DNA of 64,000 nucleotides from Solea solea (lineage: Eukaryota; Chordata; Actinopteri; Pleuronectiformes; Soleidae). Positions 46,666 to 64,000 of the stretch are shown piece by piece. The stretch covers positions 4,654,028-4,718,027 of the forward strand of contig NC_081153.1 of assembly GCF_958295425.1 (NCBI RefSeq). The letters are read 5' to 3'. Under the pieces are notes generated by a model that did not search any database, was not told where the DNA came from, and saw nothing but the letters and a program-made list of their open reading frames with translations. Each line of letters starts with the position of its first letter. Positions within the stretch are counted from its first letter, which is position 1. Both the position numbers and the translations under genes were made by a program.

Positions 46666-48296
46666 ATGGCAGATGAATGTAAAGTACAGCTGGATGCCAC
46701 GCTCGATACAGAGGCCAGGAAACAGGCCTCCCACAGCTCAAAGTTAACCACAGTGGTGCTGCCGTTCGCACTGTGCCTGGCGGCTGCTGCTGCTGCCTTT
46801 GTCCTCGTCTTCCACATGCATCATCAGGTGAGTCAGTGAATCAATCAGGAGCCATTTAAAAAACAACAACACCTCGCCTCACCTCATGTCAGTGTGTAAC
46901 TTTGTCTCTTTGTGCCTCTCCTCTTCTCGAAAACAGAGCTCAGGACACGACGAAGACACTTCCGGTGAGAAAAGTCCCCAATATTCTGATAGTCTGATGC
47001 TTCTATTTGGGATATGTGTTTTCATGGCGGTGGTGAAATAGTCAATCTGTTGTGACTTGCCCTTGTTTTTTTTAAATAAACCTGTTTTCTCCTCCTGACA
47101 GATTTTCATCACACGTTGAGGCAAATTTCAAACGTGAGAGCAGCCATTCATTTGGAAGGTAAGGCCCAGAGTTAAACATGTATTCAAATAATGCTGCAGC
47201 TTGCTGTTGCTGTGGATATTTTTAAACCATCACACATTTGGTTTCGTTAAGCTGGTGATTCTGAAATCGAGTGTTTAAGGAGGTTCTGAGGCCGTTTTAC
47301 TGAAGATTCATGTTAGGGTTAATAGTGTTTGAAACATAGCTGCTGCACACATTTATTCATTTATTTACAATAAAGAGAAGTGTTGATTACTGTGGATGCC
47401 TGAAGCAGTTGTTAAGAACAGGAACAGGAAAAGGAGAAATGGTTTCACAGTATTTCTCTATTTTTTGACCTCCTGAATGAATGTTTTTTTATACAACATC
47501 CTCCGTCACCCGATGAAAGCTTTGCGTAACCATATTTGTTCCATTCTTATATTGAGAGATTTCACACTGACCTTTAAGCAAGGTCATAAGAGTTTAGGAT
47601 TTTTCATTAGTTAGAGAGCCGGTTTGCTAGTTTTTTTAGTTTAGTTTTTATTAGTGTTTTTTAGTGATTAAGGTTTTTTATTAGTGTAAAATCTCTCAAT
47701 CTGAGGAAAAACATGAGCACAATTTAAAAAAACAAAACCATAGAAGGTTTGATTCAGAGGAAAACGAAGCACATTTTGGCTCCAATTTGAGTTAGTTTTA
47801 TATGATGACCTTGCCTCTGACCTCATGTCCTCTGTGCTCTTCAACAGGTGAATACAACCCTGAGAGGAAGACCGCTGTGGAGTGGAAGAACGAGGTGGAT
47901 CAGTCCCACTCTCAGGGAGGACTGAGGCTCAACAACAACGAGATCGTCATCCCACAGAGCGGCCTCTACTTCGTTTACAGCCAAGTGTCTTTCGAGGTCA
48001 ACTGTACCAGCGGCGACGCCGACACTGACCCAAACGCCATGGTCCACCTGAGCCACACTGTGCAGCGCTGGTCCCGCTCCTCTGGAGACGACTACAGGAC
48101 CATCCTGCACTCTGCTCGCACGGCCTGTCAGAAGACAGCGGGCCGCGATGAGGGCACCTGGTACACCGCTGTGTACATGGGAGCTGTGTTTAACCTGATG
48201 AAAGGGGACAGGCTGCGGACAGTGATGGAGGAGAGGATGCTGCCCGACCTGGCGGAGGAATCAGGGAAGAACTTCTTTGGTGTGTTTGCTCTGTGA
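46666..48296 (+). CDS. tnf: Tumor necrosis factor (TNF2-type)
   Basis: A pro-inflammatory cytokine made as a type II membrane protein that trimerises and signals through TNF receptors. Exons 46666-46827, 46937-46964, 47102-47158 and 47848-48296 join in frame to 231 residues; the four-exon plan with a large last exon is that of vertebrate TNF. Residues 1-27 are cytosolic, 28-50 a hydrophobic signal anchor (VVLPFALCLAAAAAAFVLVF), and about 80-231 the TNF homology domain. The domain shows GLYFVYSQVSF, the paired cysteines C135 and C176, and the typical FFGVFAL C-terminus. NCT at 134-136 is a possible glycosylation site that overlaps the first cysteine. No obvious TACE cleavage motif is seen. The wording RQISNVRAAIHLEG and NNEIVIP fits the teleost TNF2 form as I remember it. 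The start is the first ATG after the predicted TATA box. Confidence 0.95.
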
Positions 48297-48554
48297 GGAC
48301 TGGAGGAGATGAGACTGGACTTGAAGCAGAGCTGTTGGGGGGGATTCATGGCGGCTCCACGTTCACTGACATAAACTGCACTAAACTACTGTACACTTAA
48401 CTTAATGCTCAACTGTTAAGTGGCTGCAATGAGCAACTTGTGTCAAGGTTGCTGGTTTAAAGCTGAATCGCTGTGTATTTATTACCTGTGTGTGTGAATT
48501 ATGTGCGTGTTATCGTCACAGCACTGATGACGGTGCGGTGGACGTAGCCTATTT

Positions 48555-48640
48555 AAAACATATTTATTTATTATTTATTATTTATTTACATTTGTATTTA
48601 TTTATTAATTTATTCGTTGATCTGTTCATTTGTTTATTTA
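48555..48640 (+). promoter_or_regulatory. AU-rich element in tnf 3' UTR
   Basis: About 85 bases packed with ATTTA pentamers, several overlapping as TATTTATTTATT, lie 260 bases after the stop. This is the class of element that makes TNF mRNA unstable and translationally controlled through TTP/HuR-type proteins in mammals. It is followed by the polyadenylation signal. Confidence 0.85.
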
Positions 48641-48668
48641 TTAATTCATGTGTGAAAGTGCTGCACCT

Positions 48669-48674
48669 AATAAA
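48669..48674 (+). terminator. tnf polyadenylation signal
   Basis: AATAAA in 'cctaataaacctg', directly after the AU-rich element and 373 bases after the stop codon. Confidence 0.8.
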
Positions 48675-48785
48675 CCTGTTACAGTAACGAAACATACAGT
48701 TTGTCACTGACTCTTTCGGTTTCATTTTTTTTTCTTACCCGTGTTACCAGTGGCAGTGATGTAAGGCATTTTTACCTCACTAATA

Positions 48786-49111
48786 CTACTAGTTAGTGCC
48801 ACAATGTCCACTAGTAGTATAAGCAATGTGTGTTTTACCTTACTAGTACTACTAGTGAGTTTTTTTTTTTACCTTACTCCTACATAATGTTCACCAACAT
48901 ATCAACTAGTTGTACTAGTAAAGCGTTTTTTGATCCTACTAGTAGGACTAGCATGGGTCAAAAGGTCCACTAGTAGTACTACTCTGTTTTCTTTGCTTCA
49001 CTAGTAGTAGGCCTACTAGTAAGAGTGTTTTACATGTTTCTAGTACTTACTAGTAAGGGAAAAAATGTAGTACTCGTAAGGTACTTTTTTAGCCTACTAG
49101 TCGTACTAGTA
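48786..49111. repeat. Cluster of 13 ACTAGT palindromes
   Basis: Thirteen ACTAGT hexamers in about 330 bases, where chance predicts less than 0.1. Many lie within CTACTAGTAG or TACTAGTA contexts separated by 20-40 bases of T-rich or 'aaggt' sequence. It looks like a degenerate tandem repeat. It begins 110 bases after the tnf polyadenylation signal. Confidence 0.85.
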
Positions 49112-50548
49112 AGGTAATACAAATACCTCACTACGCTACAAGTAAACATTTTCATATCGTCTCTTCTCGTATCATATCGTACCGTAATAATTCCGAAAAG
49201 AGTCCGGTCTGCCTGCAGCTTCAGTTTTATACTGGGGCAGAAAATGGGCCTGACTCACGTGTCACCCCCTGTTTTCTTATTATGTTATTATGATATCTGA
49301 CTGCAGATGTGAAAGTAATGCAGGATTGTTTCATTTGTTCACTCCTGCGTGCGTGGCCTAGTTTGGGTTACATTTCCAAATCTAATATGATAATTGTGAC
49401 AAGGAAAATGAAAATTATAAAACAGTGCTTTTGTGTGTAAAAGAGGTCACAGAAATCTTTACATTATCACATTTGGACACCCCTGAATTAACACTGAAAA
49501 GATCTATATTTCCAACTTTGGGTCAATCAGTGAAATTCTATGGTGATTTTCACATACATTTTTCCCCTATTAGATTAGATTACATGATGTACAAGTGCAT
49601 GTGGGGTTATATCTTATCATATTGTATTTAAAGGACTATATAGGTCATCAACAAAGACACAAAGACAATATTTTTCAGTGTTAGTATATTTGAGGAGTAG
49701 GTATTTAAGGATTTAGTGTCCAGCTGGTGTCCATAACTGAAAAAGTAAAGGGTGGATTAGGATTATAATTTCTGGGGATGTATGTTATGAATGAAGGAAG
49801 AGTCTTTCATATTTCGGTGTTGAGTGAGTGTACTGACACTGTGGGAAGTAAGTGCTTTATCTAGTTTAATTTATTTACTTTTGTTTATTTTCTATTTTTG
49901 GTCCATGTTAAATCTTTACCGCTGAGTCATCTGTAAATTGATTTATTTTCAGCGCAGGAAGAAAAAAAAAAACACGACACATTTCCATGAAGGCCGACAA
50001 TGTAAAAAAAACAAATATGCAAATGTCACCGGCGTCTGACTTTCTATTTAAACACTTTCATATTCAAATTGAAGTCAGTGAGACTAAAGCTGATAGGATT
50101 TCAGTTTCACCTCGATCACGGCCTTTAAAGTTCAACATTACGTGGAACTTTAAAGGGAACTTTTTATGTTGTCAGGTGAAAGTGAAGTGAAATGAAGTTC
50201 CACAGTGGGTTTTTTGCACTGGGGGGGAAATTTGATATCATCGTGATGGTTTTTTTTCACTGGCAAAGAAAAATCAGGAACTAGAAACTATGATGGAGCT
50301 GAATCTGACTTGTGTGACAGCCTATTTTCATTATTACAGATATTAATAAATCCCGGGGTTTTCTAGCAAAAGAGGAAAGACAGACAAACTAGAGAATATT
50401 GGTTTCATACTATTATTACTATTAGGATTTTACATTAAACACATTTTTGATGACTGAAAGCGCATTTGACATCATGTGAAATCATGATGTGTCATGTGAG
50501 AATGAACACTTTCAGGGAGGAAGAATTGTGAAATATACAGCAAATCAG

Positions 50549-50939
50549 GGGCCACACGGTGTTGTAGTGGTTAGCACTCTCGCCTTGCAGCGAGAAGACC
50601 CGGGTTCGAGCCCCGGTTGGAACAAGGGCCTTTCTGCATGGAGTTTGCATGTTCTCCCCGTGTGTGCGTGGGTTCTCTCCGGGTTCTCTGGCTTCCTCCC
50701 ACAGTCCAAAAACATGCAATGTGGGGATTAGGTAAATTGGACACTCTAAATTGACCATAGGAGTGAGTGTGAGAGTGAATGGTTGTTTGTCTCTATCTGT
50801 GTGTGTGTGTGGCCCTGCGATGGACTGGCGAACTGTCCAGGGTGTACCCCGCCTATCCCCCGAAGTAGCTGAGATTGGAACAGCACCCCCCACGACCCTC
50901 TGGTGGAGGATAAAGCGGTAGATGATGACTGACTGACTG
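50549..50939 (+). mobile_element. tRNA-derived SINE, intact TSD
   Basis: A 391-bp element flanked by a perfect 12-bp duplication ACAGCAAATCAG (50537-50548 and 50940-50951). The head has A box TAGTGGTTAGCACTCTCGCC and B box GGTTCGAGCCC with an intact T-arm stem CCGGG/CCCGG. The tail ends in GACTGACTGACTG. Confidence 0.93.
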
Positions 50940-51914
50940 ACAGCAAATCAGATATAATAAATAAATGATTATAAAAATAAATCCTGCAGCTGCTGCCATA
51001 GCGATATCAGCTTCTTTCTCGGCTCTGTTTTCTTCATTCCCTGTGTAACATGCAGCAACATGCACCGAGGTCCACATCATATTCATTTCCACACATAAAA
51101 GCAGCTCCCGGAGAACAAATTCAGAAAGTTTAAATAGAATCAGCCACCGTATTCCTTTCCCGTTAGTCACAGAGAGCGGTTGTGAAGTTTGACATGTGGG
51201 AACATCGTTCCTCTGCTGCCGCTGCCGCCTCCTTCTTTTCCTTCTTCTATGTAGTAAATACGATCGAAATCTGCGTTAAATCTCAAACTCAGTTAGCGTT
51301 AAAAAGGATTATCAGTGTTACTTTATTACTGCCACACTGATTTACTATGTATTAATGTGTGTAAATCCTCCAAATAATGAATTACATTTACTGTTTTTAC
51401 TGTTGTTTTTTTACACCGTGTATTGCGTGATAGGAGGACAATCTGAAGAAGTGGCTTTAAGCCAATGTACACTAGCTACTATGGTTCTCAAACTGTGGTA
51501 CGTGTACCACCAGTGGTTCTCTGGTGGTAAATCAGAAATACTGTTCTACTGTAAATAGCAAGGTATAAATAAATGAAATAATAATAATTATTGTCAGTAA
51601 TGTCCCTGTACCAGTGTGTGAAGTATATGTGAGGATGAGGATGATGATGAAGAGAATAAATCTGCCTCCTGAGAAGTGAAAGGTCTGTAGTCTGACTTCG
51701 CTCAGGGCCTAAATTTACACTACTGTATTTTAACGTTGTTACTTCAAGAGCTTGATATTTTCTCAGGTTTTTCTTAGTATAAAAAGTTTGAAAACCACTG
51801 CAACAGTACATGAAAGCTCCGAGACAATAACAAGGTCTGCAACGTTTTGTTAAAAGGAGGTGGAACACAATCTTGTTTATTTTAAAGCAGACATAGAAAC
51901 AAGCGAGAGCTTTA

Positions 51915-52641
51915 TGGCACTTTTCCACTCCACGGTCCCCTCACAGCACGCCACCTTTTTTTTTGCTTTTCCATTAGTGATAGTACCTGGTACTTTTGTA
52001 TTTTTTGAACCCGCTCTGACGAGGTTCCAAGCGAGCTGAGACGACACTACGCGTGACGTCAGCACACTGCTGGCCACTGATTGGTCAGAGTGTGTCGTCA
52101 CTGGAAGAATCATTAGCACGACGTCCGACACAAGAATCATAGCGAACAATGCTTGAACTTTTAGATCAAATTAAAAAGACTCAAAAATCCTGAAAACTAG
52201 CGTTACTCTCCGTCATTTAGCAAAGGAAATGTCTAAAATCTCAACATTTAACAGCGGAGTCTGGTGTATTTCAGTCGAGAGACTGTGTCACGGTCATGCA
52301 GGAAGTACTGAATGAATCTTTTTAATGAACTGATTCTAACAGAGCTGCAACGAACGATTATTTTCATAATCTGTCGGATTATTTTCACGATTAATCGAGT
52401 AATCGCTTGGTCCATAAAACGTTAAAAAATGTTGATCAGTGTTTGTCAAAGCTGGAAATGATGATTTAAAAGATTCACTTTTTAATGATTTCTTTTTTAT
52501 ACGGAGCAAAGAAGAACAATCAGAAAATCTCGATAAATTGATTATCAAAATATAATTCAGTAATCGATTAATAATCGAGTAATTGTTTCAGCTCTAAGTC
52601 GAGCCGTGCTGAGCAGGGATCATGTAGTGGAAAAGCGGCAC
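51915..52641. mobile_element. Non-autonomous DNA transposon with nested MITE
   Basis: Inverted ends: TGGCACTTTTCCACTCCACG at 51915 and the complement of GTGCCGCTTTTCCACTACAT ending at 52641. The body has 'gaggttccaagcgagctgag' and 'aaatgtctaaaatctcaa'. It is interrupted at 52341-52595 by another MITE. A second, 3'-truncated copy of the body is at 54014-54365. The family is uncertain (hAT or Harbinger-like). Confidence 0.6.
52341..52595. mobile_element. 'AGAGCTGCAAC' MITE, nested
   Basis: The ends AGAGCTG and CAGCTCT are inverted; the body is rich in AATCGATTA-type sequence and contains TCCATAAAACGTTAAAAAAT. Related copies lie at 57785-58107 and 37981-38053. It is inserted in an older DNA element. 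Confidence 0.7.
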
Positions 52642-52956
52642 TAGTGTCTCACATCAGCAAGCCTGGGTTTTTACGTTCAAACATCAGCTCAAATACAAAG
52701 TGCGGGATGCTCAGTTTAATCCTGCAGCCACATGACTAGTTCACCACTGCTTCTGCTTCTGCTTCTCTGGAAGATCCACCCCATACTCCACATTTTCCTT
52801 ATTATCAGCCTCATAGTGTGAGAAATCAAACAACATTAAAAAAAACCTTTAGTCTCATAGGCCGTTACTTTAACTCCTACGAGTTTTACAGTTACAACAC
52901 TGGATGGTAAGTCCCTTACTGTACAGCCGGCAGCAGTGTCGTGACAGTGAGTGACA

Positions 52957-52990
<34 letters not shown>

Positions 52991-53127
52991 CACTTACAGA
53001 TACACACAGCAATGACTCTGCAATACTGTAAAAAACAAACACACAGTTAACAGGAGGTGAGACAGATGTGTGTCCCTCTGTCCAGACTCGTCATCAAGTA
53101 CATGGCACTAAAACACGTCAGGAGACG

Positions 53128-53233
<106 letters not shown>

Positions 53234-54013
53234 CATATGTACAACTACAGCATGTGCATTTCCTGGAGAGGTCAGGAATGCTGAGTGTTTCCAAATATTG
53301 TTTTTCCTTTTTTGTTATTCCTGGTTCTTCTTCCTGAAAATTGCAAATTTTTGGTCAATTTTCAGGAATAAATAAATAGAAGTAGAAATAGAAGAATAAA
53401 TAAATTACCAATAAATAACTAAATAGAGGCAGGAGTGTCCTCCTGAGTGAGGAGTGGGGTAAATGAGGTTTCCAATGTTGAAAAACACATAGGAGGAGGA
53501 GGAGACAGCGATCAAAAAATAGTAACAGTAGTTAGGAAAGCGATGACTCAGCATTCCCAACTTTAATGATGACAAATGCTTCGTCATAACGTCTAGGTCT
53601 CCAACTAAGACTAACTAAGGGGTAGAGTAGACAGGCTTCTCCTGGTGTTATTGATCAATAACTCCATCAGAGGGGGAGGAGACTTCTATTGGCTTCTCTG
53701 TATACAGATAATTTTACAACTCCAGCACCAGCAGGAACTGCAAATCCTGCCAAAAACAAGAAAGTGTCTAAAAGAAGAAATTAAGACAGTACAAACACAA
53801 TTAAACGCACGTGTCATTAGAGCTATGATCCCAAAAAACATCTGTATTATTATTTAACCTGTGGATGAAACTCGTCCGATATAAACATAAACAATTTTCC
53901 CATTTACAGACAGCAGCTGAGGCCGTCTGCCAAAGGTTTTTAAGATTTAAAAGATGTAAAAGGGTCTGATTGATTGTGACTGATTTTTGCAGGCTGTTCA
54001 CATGCAGACTGAC

Positions 54014-54365
54014 TTTAATGGCGTGTTTCCACCAGCTTGACTCGGCACGGCACGGCACGGCACAGTTGCATTTCTTTTTTAAATACCTGCTCTCGCGAGG
54101 TTCCAAGTGAGCTGAGGCGATACTATGCGTGACGTCGCCAGACTTCCGGCCACTGGTCAGGTCAGAGAATCAAGCCGAACAATGCCGAACTGTAAATCAG
54201 TTCAAAAGACTTGACAATCCTAAAAAAACGTGGGTTCATCTCCAACAATTACGAGGGAAATGTCTAAAATCTCAATATTTAACAGAGGAGTCTGGTGTAT
54301 TAAGCTGCATCACAAACCCTGCTCCGTCTGTGCTCCAGTCATCGAGGGAGTACTGAACAAATACT
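54014..54365. mobile_element. Second copy of the 51915 DNA element
   Basis: Starts 'gcgtgtttccaccagcttga', then GGCACGGCACGGCACGGCAC. It shares 'gcgaggttccaag.gagctgag', 'gaaatgtctaaaatctcaa' and 'gaggagtctggtgtatt' with the element at 51915. It lacks the far end and the nested MITE, so that MITE arrived after the two copies separated. Confidence 0.65.
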
Positions 54366-55844
54366 TTTAATGAAGTGATTCTAATGATTCAGTTACACTG
54401 AAAACAACTGCTTTACAAGTCACTAGTCACTCGTGTGTGTGTGTCGCCTGTAAAACGAAGTCACCACAGTTTCATGCGGCGGTGAGGCATGAGAAAAGGG
54501 CGATGAGTGTCTGTCTCGCACTGAGATATCTGAAATATCTCAGGCACTTTCAGGACATGTTTTCATGCCTAAACCGAAGAAGAAGAAGAAGAAAAAGGAG
54601 AAGAAGAAAAAGGAGAAGAAGTAGGTCGAACTGGTCTTTCTTTAAAACTTCCAAATGCAGCTGCTCGCTGTTTTTGTAACAAACACACCCCGAAGGTGCG
54701 AACACGTCACCCCTGTTTTATGTCAACCTCATTGGCTGCTGGGGTTCATTTTAGAGTTGATTTTAAGATTTTATTTATAAGTAATTAACAACCTTGCTTC
54801 ACCTTATTTAACATGTGAAAATGACTGGGTTTACACAAACGGTGAGGTGTGCGCTCCTTTGCTGTCGCTGCTCCTGACCTCTGACCTCTGACCTCTGACC
54901 TGGGAGTCTCAGCTTAAAAATTCAGTCGCACTGTGACACTTCCTCTCTTTTAATTAATTAATTGTACATTTTCTCATTCTATTGAATCTTACTTCCTGAT
55001 TGTTCTATTGTCTACTTTACTCCTGCTAATTTACAGAGTGTTTTTTTATTCTTTCTTTTTATGTGAAGCACTTAATCAATCAATAAACATTGATTGACTG
55101 ATTGAGTGAAAAGCTTCTGAATCAGTTGGTGAAGGACAAGAGGGAAAAGTGGCGCTGTCAATACATGCTGTTTTATTTTAAAACATAGTCTAATGTGTTC
55201 ATTAATGCAAATGTACTGATCTCGGCAGCTCCCAGGTTTCCGTCGCTTAGCAACAACAACAACAAGAACAGAAGTATTTTAGGAAAACTGCATGTGAACG
55301 GCCCCTGAAAACTACGATATACCAATAATGTAAACTAAACTGCAAAAGGTAAAGTAATGTTTGACTTATTCGCTCACTACAGTATATACAGAAGTAATAT
55401 AGTGTTAAAGAATCATTGTTTCGGTCTTCGGACACAACTACAACAAAGTAGGGGCTGATTTCTCATTTTTACCACCTGTAACTTCATATATGACACTCGC
55501 ACTAACTCACTAATGCTCAGTGTTACGACGGAGAACTTTACAGGTTTGCTGCAGCTAAAAAGGGGGAAGAGGGCTGAGCAAAAATTGTCTTGTTTCCTTA
55601 TGGCACATGATAAAGCACAGGCGAATGACAAATGCAAACATTTTTATAATGAAAAAAAGTTTTTTTTTTGTTTTTTTTCCGTCTTTGAGAGAAAAGAAAA
55701 ATAAAGAAAGGGAGATATAAGTTCCTCTGGCCTCCTCTGATTGGCAGACTCCTCCCCCCTGACACTGATTTATCATCCAACGCAGTGTTTTAGTCACTTT
55801 TCCTCACAACTGTCCTCCCATCGCAGCTCTGCTCTCTCATTACC

Positions 55845-62260
<6,416 letters not shown>

Positions 62261-64000
62261 CTGCCGGAGAAAAGAGAGTGACAGTCACTGAGGCAGCGAA
62301 GTACAGCGGGGGATCAGGAAAATCCTTTTTATGATTTTTTATGAGGAGGGGGGATTTATGAGACCAGAAATAGACAAACCTAAGCTGCACGAGAAAAAAA
62401 ACAATAACCCGGTGCTAAACTGAGCACAATCCAATCTGCCAGAGATACTATAGTGATGAGAGTGCACACATATGTCGTCATGAAGCAAAGGTGTTCCTTT
62501 GTTAATCATCTTTAAAGGTTAACACACACAAAGGTAGTGGTGGGATTAGATTTTACACCACGACACCACATCATCCATCCACAGCTACAGCTACAGACAA
62601 AGACACACCCGTTTCTGTATGTAATTTGGCAACAGTTGAGCATTCTGCAATCTATAAATATAACATTTGTTCTTATTGACTGGAAACATTTCTGTCACAT
62701 TCAAAGGTACAGTGTGTTAAATTTATGCAGCTCAATATCACCTCACCTCTCCCTTCCCTTCCAAGTGTGAATAACGTGTGTCGTCTTCATTTAGCATCAA
62801 AACTCAAAAAAAAAAAAGATGTTACGTTTGTCCATTATGAGTTTTTTGTAAAAATATCTGTAGAGCCCCTTATATAAATATAAAAGGCTCATTCTGGGGA
62901 AAATGAGAAACAATTCATACAATCAGGTTATTGTACACTAGAAATTAGTATAGTTATATGTATAGTTTAAAGTAAGTTCATCTTTAATTTTTGCCAAATG
63001 AAAATATTTTCACCCAGATTTTACACACTGCACCTTTAGTCTGTATACATTTTCCAGTTTTTCAATTTTTACAAAGCACTGTAGGTAGCTAGACAGGTAG
63101 GTCGGCAGGTAGGTAGGTAGACCTGTTGGTCGGTAGCTTGGTCTGTTGGTCGGTAGGTAGGTAGGTCTGTCAGTAGCTACATAGGTAGGTAGGTTGGTAG
63201 CTAGATAGGTAGGTAGACCTGTTGGTCGGTAGCTAGGTCTGTTGGTCGGTAGGTAGGTAGGTAGGTCTGTTGGTAACTACAGAGGTAGGTAGGTAGGTAG
63301 CTAGACAGGTAGGTAGGTATGTTGGTAAGTACATAGGTAGGTAGGTAGGTCAGTAGCTAGATAGGTAGGTAGACCTGTCAGTCGGTAGCTAGGTCTGTTG
63401 GTCGATAGGTAGGTAGGTAGGTAGGTAGGTCTGTAGCTAGACAGGTAGGTAGGTAGGTCTGTCGCTAGGTAGGTCTGTTGGTAAGTACATAGGTAGGTAG
63501 GTAGGTAGGTAGGTAGGTCAGTAGCTAAATAGGTAGGTAGGTCGGTAGCTAGACAGGTAGGTAGGTAGGTCTGTCGCTAGGTAGGTCTGTTGGTAAGTAC
63601 ATAGGTAGGTAGGTAGGTTGGTAGCTAGATAGGTAGATAGGTCAGTAGCTAGATAGGTAGGTAGGTCTGACAGTAGCTACATAGGTAGGTAGGTAGGTAG
63701 GTCTGTCGGTAGCTAGGTAGGTAGGTAGGTAGGAAGGTAGGTCTGACAGTAGCTACATAGGTAGGTAGGTAGGTAGGTAGGTCTGTCGGTAGCTAGGTAG
63801 GTAGGTAGATCAGTCGGTAGCTAGCTAGGTAGGCAGGTTGGTCTGTCGATAGGTAGGTAGCTCGGTCTGTAGCTAGATAGTTAGGTAGGTAGGTCGCTAG
63901 GTAGATAGAACACATTAAACACGCTCAAGACACTTTCACAAAATAAAACCATTATAATAGGAAACACGGTTAAAAGAACAACAACAGATAAAATCATGTG
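62261..64000. other. gabbr1 intron up to right edge
   Basis: No further gabbr1 exon is found; the next upstream exon (intracellular loop 2 and TM3) must be past the window. A MITE-like stretch at about 62820-63040 resembles one at 14890-15115, and the GTAG-type array begins near 63080. Confidence 0.6.
63080..63905. repeat. Long GTAG/GGTA complex tetranucleotide array
   Basis: About 825 bases made almost wholly of GTAG units with interspersed GTCTGTTG, GTCGGTAGCTA and GTAGCTACATA variants. Higher-order blocks of roughly 60-100 bases recur, such as GGTCTGTCGGTAGCTAGGTA. It lies in a gabbr1 intron. Confidence 0.95.

Noticed and set aside
49987..50190. 67-aa open frame downstream of tnf
   Set aside because: AT-rich, no domain, and no splice or promoter support.
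50553..50625. tRNA-like sequence with A and B boxes (also near 34505-34580 and 56500-56573)
   Set aside because: It is the head of a SINE: a 300-bp SINE body follows, perfect target duplications flank each element, and the anticodon arm does not fold as a normal 5-bp stem with a 7-base loop.
63080..63905. CRISPR-like repeat array (also 44660-44858)
   Set aside because: Contiguous tandem repeats without unique spacers, in a vertebrate genome.

Overview
This is vertebrate nuclear DNA, almost certainly from a ray-finned (percomorph-like) fish. Genes are split into short exons with GT-AG introns. The non-coding DNA is dense in microsatellites, and the dispersed repeats are teleost types: a tRNA-derived SINE, hAT and Harbinger-like MITEs, Tc1 and CR1/L2-type LINE remnants. 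Nothing bacterial, viral, plasmid-borne or CRISPR-like is present. Gene models were built by hand from reading frame, splice signals and remembered family motifs; no alignment could be run. LAYOUT: (1) 903-6873 (+), the last eight exons of an SLC22-family organic ion transporter, cut by the left edge. (2) 8218-15453 (-), a complete 11-exon papain-family cysteine peptidase of the 26/29-kDa or counting-factor-associated-protein-D type. It converges on gene 1 and diverges from gene 3. (3) 16496-17630 (+), polr1h (ZNRD1/RPA12), the small zinc-ribbon subunit of RNA polymerase I. (4) 21579-27824 (+), an RGS protein (G-alpha GTPase activator) with an unusually long N-terminus. (5) 29777-41785 (-), atat1, alpha-tubulin N-acetyltransferase. 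(6) 46666-48296 (+), a four-exon tnf gene with NF-kB-like, CRE-like and TATA-like motifs upstream and an AU-rich 3' UTR. (7) 55845-62260 (-), the last six exons of gabbr1 (GABA-B receptor subunit 1), which continues past the right edge. CONTEXT: POLR1H, ATAT1, TNF and GABBR1 all lie in the human MHC region on 6p21-22. The window therefore looks like a fish fragment of the MHC-linked block without MHC genes, interleaved with three genes (SLC22, peptidase, RGS) that are not at that human locus as far as I know. The genes do not form a pathway; what links them is shared ancestry of the block. NON-CODING: the main repeat features are three nearly full-length SINE copies with perfect target-site duplications, a telomere-like (TTAGGG-related) dispersed family present at least five times, a 32-bp perfect hairpin, a cluster of ACTAGT palindromes just 3' of tnf, a 44-bp minisatellite and a very long GTAG-type array in a gabbr1 intron.
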